34,968 bases of DNA, taken from positions 1 through 34,968 of the forward strand of contig JAFASY010000016.1 of NCBI GenBank assembly GCA_019244235.1, read 5' to 3'. Within the stretch, counting starts at the first letter, position 1. Each line of letters begins with the position of its first letter. Both the position numbers and the translations under genes were made by a program. This DNA is from Chroococcidiopsidaceae cyanobacterium CP_BM_ER_R8_30. Its GTDB lineage: Bacteria > Cyanobacteriota > Cyanobacteriia > Cyanobacteriales > Chroococcidiopsidaceae. Shown one piece after another: positions 16,665 through 24,700 of this stretch. Under the pieces are notes generated by a model. That model was not told the DNA's origin and made no database searches. It worked only from the letters and a program-made list of their open reading frames with translations.

Positions 16665-17063
16665 ATGAAAAAATTAGTTCTAGCTGCTTTTTTAGGCTTA
16701 GCTACTGTATCAACATCTCTACTTTCTCCTCAAGCCGTTAAAGCAGATGAAGCGATCATCAACGGAAATTATGTTACTGGTCGCCAGGTAAGTCAAAATT
16801 CCTGGGCAGCCGATCATCCCCATGCCTATGCAGATGGTTTTCGACAAGGACAACAAAGCGCTCGGGATGGAAAACCTTACCGACCTCGAACTGCAGGCGG
16901 GGAATTTGCTCGTGGGTTTGAAGACGGCTATTTCAATCGTCCCTATACTGGACAAAGGGTGGTTATACTTCCGCCTCCTGTGATTTACAACTATCCAAAT
17001 CCTGCTTTCAATTTCGATTTCGGGTTCGGCTTTGGAGGGTGGCACCATCATAGATGGTGGTAG
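16665..17063 (+). CDS. Small secreted protein, Gly/aromatic-rich tail
   Basis: 132 residues. Residues 1-27 are a clear signal peptide (KKLVLAAFLGLATVS, cleavage after VKA). The mature part has two GF-containing repeats, ADGFRQGQQSARDGKPY and ARGFEDGYFNRPY, which look like a duplicated short motif. These are followed by a Pro-rich segment (ILPPPVIYNYPNP) and a Gly/Phe tail ending GGWHHHRWW. The His/Trp end could bind metal or a surface, but no function is known to me. GGAG stands 7-10 bp before the ATG. Monocistronic by spacing. Confidence 0.7.
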   Translation: MKKLVLAAFLGLATVSTSLLSPQAVKADEAIINGNYVTGRQVSQNSWAADHPHAYADGFRQGQQSARDGKPYRPRTAGGEFARGFEDGYFNRPYTGQRVVILPPPVIYNYPNPAFNFDFGFGFGGWHHHRWW

Positions 17064-17216
17064 TCTCCCTTTACAGCAAATTCATCAAAACGGTGTGAAT
17101 TGTGTTGCAAAAATTTTGTGAGGATAGAAAAATCCTATTGTTAGTTAAGCTACAGATCTAAAGAGCCACCTCAACATTAGAATAAGCATATCCATATCAA
17201 AATAAAGTGGTGAATT

Positions 17217-17507
17217 ATGTCTAAAGAAGCTGTTATTGACTTTTTTAAAGCTATTGCTGCAGACCCAGCAATGCACGCGCAGCTAGGAGCTGCTGACAGT
17301 CCATCTACAGTAGTTAAGCTGGCGAAACAAAAGGGTTTCGAATTTAATGAGGCAGAGTATGCCGCTGTAATGGAGGAAATGACGGCACAGGATAAGGAGG
17401 AGTTAGACGATAGCGAGTTGAAAGCTTTTGCTGGAGGAGGAGGAGAGAGTCAGGATTGGGCTGAAAGACAGAAAAAGCTGATTGAACGTTACGGATATGA
17501 CAATTGA
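17217..17507 (+). CDS. Nif11-type leader-like peptide (possible RiPP precursor)
   Basis: 96 residues. The N-terminal part, MSKEAVIDFFKAIAADPAM, then VVKLAKQKGFEFNEAEYAAVMEE, is the Nif11 domain used as leader in nitrile-hydratase/Nif11-related RiPP precursors. It ends ELDDSELKAFAGGGG, which matches the Gly-Gly leader-peptidase cleavage site at about residue 73-76. The remaining tail, about 20 residues from ESQDWAERQ to YGYDN, lacks Cys and Thr and has one Ser, so it is a poor substrate for lanthionine or heterocycle formation. No modification enzyme or C39 transporter is nearby. It may be a stand-alone Nif11 protein or an orphan precursor modified in trans. The ribosome site is weak. Confidence 0.78.
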   Translation: MSKEAVIDFFKAIAADPAMHAQLGAADSPSTVVKLAKQKGFEFNEAEYAAVMEEMTAQDKEELDDSELKAFAGGGGESQDWAERQKKLIERYGYDN

Positions 17508-17526
17508 AAGATACGATTACCTGCAT

Positions 17527-18246
17527 CTATCGACCACTGTCCTGTAATTTAATCTGTCGTAGGCACAAATAGGCTACACCAGCAAAGATGATACCCAACT
17601 CAAAGCCAATGTCGATGCCATATGGCTGATTAAGCAAGCCAGCAATCAGTCCCACAAATTTTTCTTGGGCTGCACCCAGGTAGACTCCGAAAAGACCAAT
17701 TATGAGTGATACGCTCGCCGCCCAACCTACAGGTAATCTGCTTGGGATATCCCAGTCATCGACATTGTAACTTCCATGCCGGAATACAAAGTGTTCTAGA
17801 ATCAAAATAATTGACCAGGGACCAAGCCAGTAGGCAACAAGCAGTAGAAAGCCTTCGAGGGTTTGGGCAAAGCTATTAGCGCCAGCGATCGCAATTGACA
17901 AATATAATAGTGCCATAATTTTGGCACCTGTCCAGCCAAACGAGAACCGCGAGATCGTCATCTGACGCAGTCCTAATTTTGGACCTAGTGTGGAGAAAAA
18001 GCTAACTGGCAGGATGCCAAGTAGATTGAAAATCGCGATCGCAGCAACACTATCCCAAAAACCAAGTTTAAAAACGCCAATAGCTAGTGAGCCAAGGGTA
18101 ACTGTGGAAATGACTAAATTGGCTGAGAGCCATAGGGTAAAGTTGTCAAAGATCCGAACGTGAGTGCGCCTTTCTGGAGAGACTCGCTCAATGCCATGTG
18201 CCTCAATTCCTACAGTCTTTTCTACCTCTGCAATTCGGTAACTCAT
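17527..18246 (-). pseudogene. NCS1 family nucleobase/allantoin permease, internally deleted
   Basis: 239 residues where NCS1 cytosine/purine/allantoin permeases normally have about 450-500. The N-terminal part is regular: EAHGIERVSPERR, FDNFTLWLSANLV, then SRFSFGWTGAK after the third membrane segment. At about residue 112 the sequence jumps to YLSIAIAGANSFAQTLEGFLLLVAYWLGPW, LEHFVFRHGSYN and DIPSRLPVGWAAS, which belong to the region of segments 9-12. About 200 codons are missing, with the frame kept. The central segments that form the binding site are lost, so I think transport is lost. A TTTGTGTACAGTATACAAA palindrome upstream is shared with puuE and the gene at 5342, suggesting the permease once belonged to the ureide regulon. 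If stable it would be an unusual half-size carrier. Confidence 0.7.
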
Positions 18247-18557
18247 TTTTTTCTTAAAGTATTCTTCTTATGAGATTTCAAGTAGTTGGCGATCTCTATT
18301 GTCCCTAGTTTGCTCCACTTCACCATGCGCTTTTAGAAGAGCCGCTAGCTTTTTGCGCATCACAATTCCTGGCTTATCCGTAAATTATGATTTTTTTTGT
18401 TTTGTGTACAGTATACAAAATACTTAAAATGTTTTGTAGTTTTAGATACTATTTCCCTGACTAGCGTTTTGAATTCTGTTTTTCTAAAAGAAATAGATCT
18501 ACACCCATTGATTCATGCTTATCTGCTGCAAAAAGGGAAAGGCTAGACAATTGCTCC
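18247..18557. other. 311-bp intergenic region with candidate operator
   Basis: Between the NCS1 permease start and the Uma2 gene stop. It holds the operator-like palindrome at 18401-18419 and a T-tract just before it. No gene is supported. Confidence 0.5.
18401..18419. promoter_or_regulatory. Candidate operator TTTGTGTACAGTATACAAA
   Basis: A 19-bp palindrome centred on A18410; the 9-bp arms match at 8 of 9. It contains CAGTATACAA exactly as upstream of puuE, and its complement contains GTATACTGTACAC, which differs by one base from the palindrome at 5878-5890. It lies about 155 bp from the permease start. Confidence 0.5.
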
Positions 18558-19160
18558 TCAAGCCTGTTCTAAAATCTGCTCAATCGTTAGCTGTAATTCA
18601 CTAAACGTAGGAGAAATAATTCTGCTACTGCCAGTAAATGCCTGCGCTTGATACCTACCATCAATCAGCTGATGGACAAAAATTGTTGGCACTTTGGGAT
18701 TGCCAAGATAGGAACGGGGACCGATTGCTAAATAGTCCACGATCCAGTATTCCTTAATGCCCAAGCGCTGATACTCATCCAACTTGTCTATGTAATCATC
18801 TTCCCAGTTAGTTGATACTACCTCAACGGCAAGCTGGAGCGGTTCGGTTAGGGCAGAGTAAGCAAGTGGGTTTGAATCCCAAAGCACTTGGTCTACTACG
18901 CTCACATCAGGATGGCGACCTTGTATTCTACCGTCCGCAGTTTGTGTTCTAACAACAATTCGACCGGAAACTCTAAACGGTATTTGCAGTCGATTCTTTT
19001 CAGCTTTGAGCTGATCGCTGATAAATTCTGCAACATTGTCGTGCTGCCTAGTTGCAAGTATTCGCACGATTTCTCCATCAACAAGTTCAAAGCGTCCATC
19101 TTCTGGACGTGACTCTAAAAATTCCTTGAAAGTAAGTGGTTTGGTTGTAGCTTGAGTCAT
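18558..19160 (-). CDS. Uma2 family endonuclease-fold protein (DUF820)
   Basis: 200 residues from the ATG at 19160, which has AGAGG 6 bp upstream. The longer frame to 19223 overlaps the preceding gene and adds a Cys-rich stretch not seen in the family. Family signs are TFKEFLESRPEDGRFELVDGEIV, GRHPDVSVVDQ, LAVEVVSTNWEDDYIDKLDEYQRLGIKEYWIVD. The PD-(D/E)xK-like residues are D in HPDVSVV, E in AVEVVS and the Lys/Asp of the following helix. Uma2 genes are present in dozens of copies in many cyanobacteria; their biological role is not settled. It follows the cysteine hydrolase after 8 bp and may be co-transcribed with it. Confidence 0.88.
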   Translation of the reverse strand: MTQATTKPLTFKEFLESRPEDGRFELVDGEIVRILATRQHDNVAEFISDQLKAEKNRLQIPFRVSGRIVVRTQTADGRIQGRHPDVSVVDQVLWDSNPLAYSALTEPLQLAVEVVSTNWEDDYIDKLDEYQRLGIKEYWIVDYLAIGPRSYLGNPKVPTIFVHQLIDGRYQAQAFTGSSRIISPTFSELQLTIEQILEQA

Positions 19161-19168
19161 AAAAACCT

Positions 19169-19846
19169 CTAGTTGTGCGATTTTTCCAAAGCTTGTAGAA
19201 CGTTTGCAGCAGGTGCAGTCCAACCGACAATGCCACCTTGAGCCCGAATCATTTCTAGCGTGGATTGTTTAAATTCTGGAAAGTAGCTCTCGGTAGCATC
19301 CTCTACTAGTAGGCACTCAAATCCTCGGTCGTTAGCTTCTCGCATCGTCGTCTGAACGCAGACTTCTGTCGTGACTCCAGCGATAATCAGATGGGTAATC
19401 TCCTGTTCATGTAAGAGCGTATCTAGTTTGGTCCCGTAAAAAGCTCCCTTACCAGGTTTAGTAATTACTGTTTCATTAGGCAGAGGTTCCAGTTGTGGGA
19501 TAATAGCGTTACCAGGTTCGCCTAGAACTAAAATTCTTCCCATCGGTCCCACATCACCTATTCTCAGCTCGCCCTGACCTCGCCTTTGCTTTGCTCTTGG
19601 ACAATCTGATAAGTCAGGTAAATGACCTTCAACAGTGTGGAAAATTGGCAGTTTTTGGGACCGAAAGGCTTCTAGTAACAACTTGACAGTGGGCACGATT
19701 TCCTGTAAGCGACTGACATTATTGCCAAGCAACTCTCCAAAGCCACCTGGCTCCAAAAAATCTCGCTGCATGTCGATAATCAGCAGAGCGAGACTACTAG
19801 AAACGGGTAACTCATAGTCATAAGGTTGAGCAGATATTAGGACCAT
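19169..19846 (-). CDS. Cysteine hydrolase, isochorismatase superfamily (biuret/ureidoacrylate-type)
   Basis: 225 residues from the ATG at 19846; a TTG at 19867 would only add a stretch shared with the adjoining remnant. The isochorismatase-like triad is visible: D25 in [10 protein letters not shown], Lys in KPGKGAFYG and Cys in [18 protein letters not shown]. The segments [42 protein letters not shown] and [17 protein letters not shown] resemble biuret amidohydrolase (BiuH) most closely in my memory. Such enzymes cleave carbamoyl-type C-N bonds and give allophanate, ammonia or CO2. With the allophanate-hydrolase-like protein and the ureide genes nearby, a role in ureide nitrogen release is plausible but unproved. 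Confidence 0.8.
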   Translation of the reverse strand: MVLISAQPYDYELPVSSSLALLIIDMQRDFLEPGGFGELLGNNVSRLQEIVPTVKLLLEAFRSQKLPIFHTVEGHLPDLSDCPRAKQRRGQGELRIGDVGPMGRILVLGEPGNAIIPQLEPLPNETVITKPGKGAFYGTKLDTLLHEQEITHLIIAGVTTEVCVQTTMREANDRGFECLLVEDATESYFPEFKQSTLEMIRAQGGIVGWTAPAANVLQALEKSHN

Positions 19847-19974
19847 AGAGAAACTGGTTTTTCCCAAATTGCCAGAACAATACAGCCTGCCTGACTCACA
19901 ACCGCTTGATATTTACCACTATCAAATCGGCGTTGTACAAGGTCTTCAAGTTCAGGTGGTAGAACAATTTGCAT
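19837..19974 (-). pseudogene. ParD-like antitoxin remnant
   Basis: From the ATG at 19974 the frame reads [23 protein letters not shown], the beginning of a ParD/RHH antitoxin. The expected EVLxEALxLL continuation is replaced by [22 protein letters not shown], so the gene is frameshifted or truncated where it meets the cysteine hydrolase gene. No toxin partner is visible. Confidence 0.5.
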
Positions 19975-20193
19975 GGAAGGCTGCGGCAAGAGTTCTGATT
20001 TTATTGTAAGCGATCGCAAACAGGGCTATTTCATTAATTCTTCGAGATCTTCGCTCATCAGAGACACCCGTCAATTGGTAGAGTGGCTTACCGAGAATGT
20101 CCTGCCCCACCAAACTCGCGAGGGGCTATGACCTCAGCCGAAGGCGGGTCGTAGGGGAATCGCTTGTCCGCTCTCCCCCTCAATGGGGATGAG

Positions 20194-20216
20194 CTTGTCA
20201 ACAAGTCTACACTTGT
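20194..20216. repeat. Overlapping hairpins 5' of tnpB
   Basis: CTTGT-CA-ACAAG (20194-20205) and ACAAGT-CTAC-ACTTGT (20201-20216) share bases and so form alternative hairpins, 16-38 bp upstream of the tnpB start. Subterminal hairpins are typical of IS200/IS605 element ends, so this may mark the left end. The exact border cannot be set. Confidence 0.4.
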
Positions 20217-20231
20217 GGTAATATTATATGC

Positions 20232-21413
20232 ATGAACCAAGTACTGACGCTAGTTGTAAAACTTCAACCTACCCCAGAACAGTATACCAAACTCAAGGAT
20301 ACTGCTCTGGAGTTTGCGTCGTGCTGTGAGTTGATCAATTCCTCTGTCAAGCCAACTCTCACTAACCGCAACTCAATCCAGGCAGTGATTTACAACGATG
20401 CCAAAGAAAACTTTAATTTGGTATCTAACCATATCATTAGGGCTTGTGCGAGGGTTGGGGCTAATCGTTTAACTGCGAAACACAAAGGCAGGAAAGTTAA
20501 GGGGTTTAAACCAACCAGTTTTGATTGCGACAAAGATACTTTCACTTTTCGAGAAAAAGACTGGACAGTTAGTTTGAGTACGGTTAGGGGAAGAGAAAGA
20601 ATCACTTTAAATGCTAGTAATTATCATCGCGGTAAGCTCACAGGGCAGAAACCAACTTCCGCTCAGGTTTGTTTACACCGCGATGATAATTTTTATGTGC
20701 ATATTCAGCTTAAATCAGAGACTCCAGAACCTATTCAAATTGGAAAGGTGATAGGAGTCGATTTTGGTCGTCGAGAAATAGCAAAAACGAGTACAGATAA
20801 AGGTTGGGATGGCAAACAGATAAACCAAGTTAGAGATGAATTTGCTAGGGTTCGAGCTTCTCTGCAAAGACGTGCTTCCCAAGGCACAAGGTCTACGCGG
20901 CGTAGATGCCGACAGATTTTGCAACGGTTATCGGGGAGAGAGAGAAGATTTCAATCCTGGCTAAATCACAATATCAGTAAGAGAATAATTACCGAAGCTA
21001 AGGAATTAAACAGCATAGTAGCGATTGAGGATTTAACGGGAATTCGTGAGCGAACAAATGAACAACCCAAGGATAAAACAGAGCGGCGGCGCTCTAATTC
21101 TTGGTCATTTCATCAGTTGCGAAATTTCCTGGAATATAAAGGAATCAAAGAAGGCGTTAAAGTCGTTATTGTCCCTCCTGCTTATACTTCTCAAACTTGC
21201 CATTGCTGTCTTTATCTTGGCGTGAGAACTAACAAGAAATTCAAATGCATCAATCGATCCTGCGATTGGATTGGGGACGCAGACACCAACGGTTCGAGGG
21301 TAATTGCTCTGCTTGGGGCGACCTATGTAAACTCGCCCGTTAAAGGTTCCTGGTTATCTTGTCCTTTGGACGAGACAACTAGAGGGCTATTAAAAGCGTC
21401 TAGCTCAGCGTAG
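20232..21413 (+). CDS. tnpB: TnpB, RNA-guided nuclease of an IS200/IS605-type element
   Basis: 393 residues and apparently intact. It belongs to the TnpB/OrfB family, the ancestor of Cas12, which cuts DNA guided by an RNA made from the element's right end. RuvC residues are D177 (GVDFGRRE), E266 (VAIEDLTGIRER) and D351 (ADTNGS). The zinc-finger cysteines CHCC and CINRSC lie between the last two (about 316-342). The usual NAA after the last Asp reads NGS here. No TnpA (Y1 transposase) is adjacent, so this is an orphan TnpB unit. Residues about 217-225 (ASQGTRSTRRR) coincide with a GC-rich repeat-like DNA stretch. A hairpin spans the stop codon. Whether it still moves depends on a TnpA elsewhere. 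Confidence 0.93.
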   Translation: MNQVLTLVVKLQPTPEQYTKLKDTALEFASCCELINSSVKPTLTNRNSIQAVIYNDAKENFNLVSNHIIRACARVGANRLTAKHKGRKVKGFKPTSFDCDKDTFTFREKDWTVSLSTVRGRERITLNASNYHRGKLTGQKPTSAQVCLHRDDNFYVHIQLKSETPEPIQIGKVIGVDFGRREIAKTSTDKGWDGKQINQVRDEFARVRASLQRRASQGTRSTRRRCRQILQRLSGRERRFQSWLNHNISKRIITEAKELNSIVAIEDLTGIRERTNEQPKDKTERRRSNSWSFHQLRNFLEYKGIKEGVKVVIVPPAYTSQTCHCCLYLGVRTNKKFKCINRSCDWIGDADTNGSRVIALLGATYVNSPVKGSWLSCPLDETTRGLLKASSSA

Positions 21414-21423
21414 CGGCTAGACG
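21397..21423. repeat. Hairpin over the tnpB stop codon, likely right end / guide RNA scaffold
   Basis: CGTCTAGC (21397-21404) pairs perfectly with GCTAGACG (21416-21423); the tnpB TAG (21411-21413) is in the loop. In IS605-type elements the guide RNA overlaps the 3' end of tnpB and ends at the right boundary, so this stem is a candidate part of it. The boundary itself is not identified. Confidence 0.45.
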
Positions 21424-21449
21424 TAGTTTACTCCTTAGATAGCAAATAC

Positions 21450-21530
21450 TTGGAAAATACAGTTCGTGAGCGTTTACTTCAGCTACGGATTGAGCCAATG
21501 ACTCCCGGTCGCATGGAGCGCCTCAATTGA
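21450..21530 (+). pseudogene. Scrap of a Tn3-type (DUF4158-containing) transposase
   Basis: A 26-codon open stretch reads LENTVRERLLQLRIEPMTPGRMERLN then TGA. The RIEPxTPGRxERL block resembles the N-terminal DUF4158 region of Tn3-family transposases as I recall them. Nothing else of the gene survives. It is joined tail to tail with the next remnant. Confidence 0.4.
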
Positions 21531-21640
21531 CCATCGCAGCTGGCGCACGGTTTCATAGCATTTTTGTTCGTCAACTAAGGTCTGGAGATTAATCAGCGCA
21601 GGAATGGTCACGGTTTGATCAGTTGATAAAGCTAGTCAGA
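21531..21640 (-). pseudogene. Scrap of an IS1595-like transposase N-terminus
   Basis: On the minus strand from about 21635 the frame reads STDQTVTIPALINLQTLVDE, followed by QKCYETVRQLRW. The LVDExxCxExVRQLRWP pattern begins IS1595/ISXO2-type transposases, just before their zinc motif. Homology stops at RW, where the DUF4158-like scrap begins. Confidence 0.45.
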
Positions 21641-21745
21641 GTAGGTATTATATCCTCATTGACTGCCACGAAAATCCAGCTCCCTGCAATCCATAAAGAG
21701 CCTTGACCTTTATACATTGAATGCGAATTCATCAGGAGAGCGTCT
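21641..21745. other. Leader region of the large kinase gene
   Basis: The last third of the 332-bp space between tnpB and the kinase. No gene is visible. AGGAGAG about 10 bp before the kinase ATG is a good ribosome site. Confidence 0.5.
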
Positions 21746-24700
21746 ATGATTGCCCTACCTGGAATTACCCTTCAAAGCAAAATCTATGAGAGTTCGGCAT
21801 CTTTGGTCTATCGGGGCATTAGAGCAAAAGACAATCGTGCGGTCGTTGCCAAAGTGCTGAAGCAAGATTATCCCTCTCCAAAAGAAATAATTCGCTACAG
21901 ACAAGAATATCAAATTACCAAATCCCTTAACCTTGAAGGAGTAATTGGGGCATACGGTCAGCAAACTTATCAGCGTACACTTGTTATTCTGCTGGAGGAC
22001 TTTGGCGGCGAGTCTTTAGAGCACTGGATGCGGCAACAGCCTGACTTGTTCCCCACGTCCTTATCCAATTTCTTACGATTAGCCATCAATATCACTGATA
22101 TCTTGGGCAGAATTCATGCGGCTAGAGTCATTCACAAAGATATTAACCCTGGCAACATTGTCTTTAATCCAGCTACGGGGGTAGTCAAAATTATTGATTT
22201 TGGCATTGCTACCCGCTTCAACCGCACCAATCCAACCTTTAGAAGTCCTCATGAGTTAGAAGGTACTCTTGCCTATCTGTCACCAGAGCAGACTGGGCGG
22301 ATGAACCGCCTGCTTGATTACCGCACTGATTTTTACTCACTGGGTGTCACCTTCTATGAACTGCTCACCAAGCAGTTACCATTTCCAACTACGAACATTC
22401 TGGAGCTAGTTCATTGTCATATCGCCAAACAGCCTTTTCTCCCGTGTGAGCTGAACGCAGCAATTCCTAAAGCTGTTTCAGACATTGTGATGAAATTGAT
22501 GGCGAAAAATGCAGAAGATCGCTATCAAAGCGCCTGGGGTATCAAAGGAGATTTAGAACGTTGTGCAGCACAACTTACAGAAACAGGGCAAATTGGTAAT
22601 GTCCAACTGGGTCTACAAGAGGTTTCCGATCAGTTTCACATTCCCCAGAAGTTGTATGGACGAGAAGCAGAGATTGCAGCATTATTAGCAGCATTTGAGA
22701 GAGTAGGAAGTTCTAAGTTCTCAGTTTTAAGTTCTCAGTTAGAAAGCCCAACTCAACGTTCCGCTCGAAGCCGCTCCAGCGGCGCGCCCTTTGCAGCTCA
22801 AAACTCAGACCTCAAAGCTCAAAACTCGCTCACTGAAATGATGTTGGTTTCTGGCTACTCCGGAGTTGGCAAATCAGCCTTAGTGCAAGAACTCTACAAA
22901 CCCATCACAGCAAAGTGCGGCTATTTCGTCTCTGGTAAGTTTGACCAATTTGGGCGCAACATTCCCTACAGCGCGATCGCCCATGCGTTGCAAAAGTTGG
23001 TGCAACAACTGCTAGGTGAACCTGATGCACAATTGCAACAGTGGCGATCGCGCCTACTTACAGCATTAGGTAGCAACGGACAACTCATAATTGATGTGAT
23101 TCCGGAGGTTGAGTTAATCATTGGCAAGCAGCCACCTGTGCCGTCCGTTGGAGCAACGGAAGCCGAAAACCGCTTCAATCGTGTCTTTGGGCAGTTTATT
23201 CGGGTATTTTGCTCTAAAGAACATCCGCTGGTCATTTTCCTAGATGATTTGCAGTGGATCGACTCCGCCACAATTCAGTTAATCGAACTAATGCTGCTTG
23301 ATGAGCAGACTCAAGCTCTGTTTTTGATTGGAGCTTATCGAGATAATGAAGTGAGTTCAACTCATCCATTAGCACTAGCGCTGGAGAGACTGCGACAACA
23401 AGGAGCAACGCTTCAGACGATTAATTTGGCACCTTTAACTTTAGAACCGTTAGCTCAATTGGTGGCCGAGACACTTCATCAAAATCCCAGCATTGCTCGT
23501 CCTTTGGCTGAATTAGTGCTGCGTAAAACCGAGGGTAATCCCTTCTTCGTGGGTGAATTTTTACGATCGCTGTACAGTGAGAATCTATTAAACTTTAATA
23601 TTGAGCAGCGAAGCTGGCAGTGGAACATTACTCAGATTGAAGCTCAGAATATTACCGATAATGTCGTGGACTTGCTGCTGAGCAAGTTGAAGAAACTACC
23701 AGAGGGAACACAGCAGATTCTTCAATTAGCCGCTTGCATCGTGGCTGAATTTGATCTGGAGACGTTGGCGATCGTGTGTGAACGATCGCCTGAAGTTGTT
23801 TTTCAGGATTTATTAACAGCGATAGAAACTGGATTCATTCAACCCCTCTCTGAGTTAGACGAAGACTTGTTAGTGCAAAACTATAAGTTCTTGCACGATC
23901 GCGTTCAGCAGGCAGCTTACGATCTAATTGATGAGTCAAATAAACAAATAGTCCATCTTCAAATTGGTCGTAATTTGCTTAAAGAAGCGTTGCCAAATCG
24001 ACTATCAGATCGACTATTTGAAATTGTGTATCATCTCAGTCATGGGATTAAACTGATTACTAATCAAGCAGAACGAGATGAAATTGCCAGATTGAACTTG
24101 ATGGCAGGTCAGAAAGCAAAAGCCGTGATCGCTTATAACACTGCTCAAAACTATTTGGCTACTGGAAGAACGTGGCTAGCTGGTTCTAGCTGGCAAACAA
24201 ACTACGAGCTGACCTTAGAGCTATATCTAGAGACGACAGAAGTCGCATATTTGTGCGGTGAGTTTGAGCAGGTAGAATCTTGGGCAGCGATCGTTCTAAA
24301 AGAAGCTGAAACGGTTCTTGACAGCGTAAAAGTTTACGAAGTCAAAATTCAGACCTATATCGCGCAGGGTCAGCCATTAAAAGCAATCCATTCCACATTA
24401 CAAGTTCTGCCACAATTTGGGATTAGTGTCCCCGAACAGCCAAGCCAATCAGATATTCAGATTGAACTAGACGCAATCTCACACCTCTTTAGACAGAAAT
24501 CGATCGAGGACTTGACTTATTTGCCAGAAATGAGCGAACCGGATAAGTTAGTAGTGATGCGAATTCTATCTAGAATTACGATTTCGTCTTGGATTGCTGC
24601 TCCTGATTTAATGGTGCTACTGGTATCTAGACAAGTCAGCTTGTCAATAGAGTATGGGAATGCGATTGTGTCTCCCTTTGCATATGCCAACTTTGGATTA

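Noticed and set aside
20281-20300. CAGTATAC core inside tnpB considered as a further operator
   Set aside because: It lies in coding DNA and is not in a palindrome; taken as a chance match.
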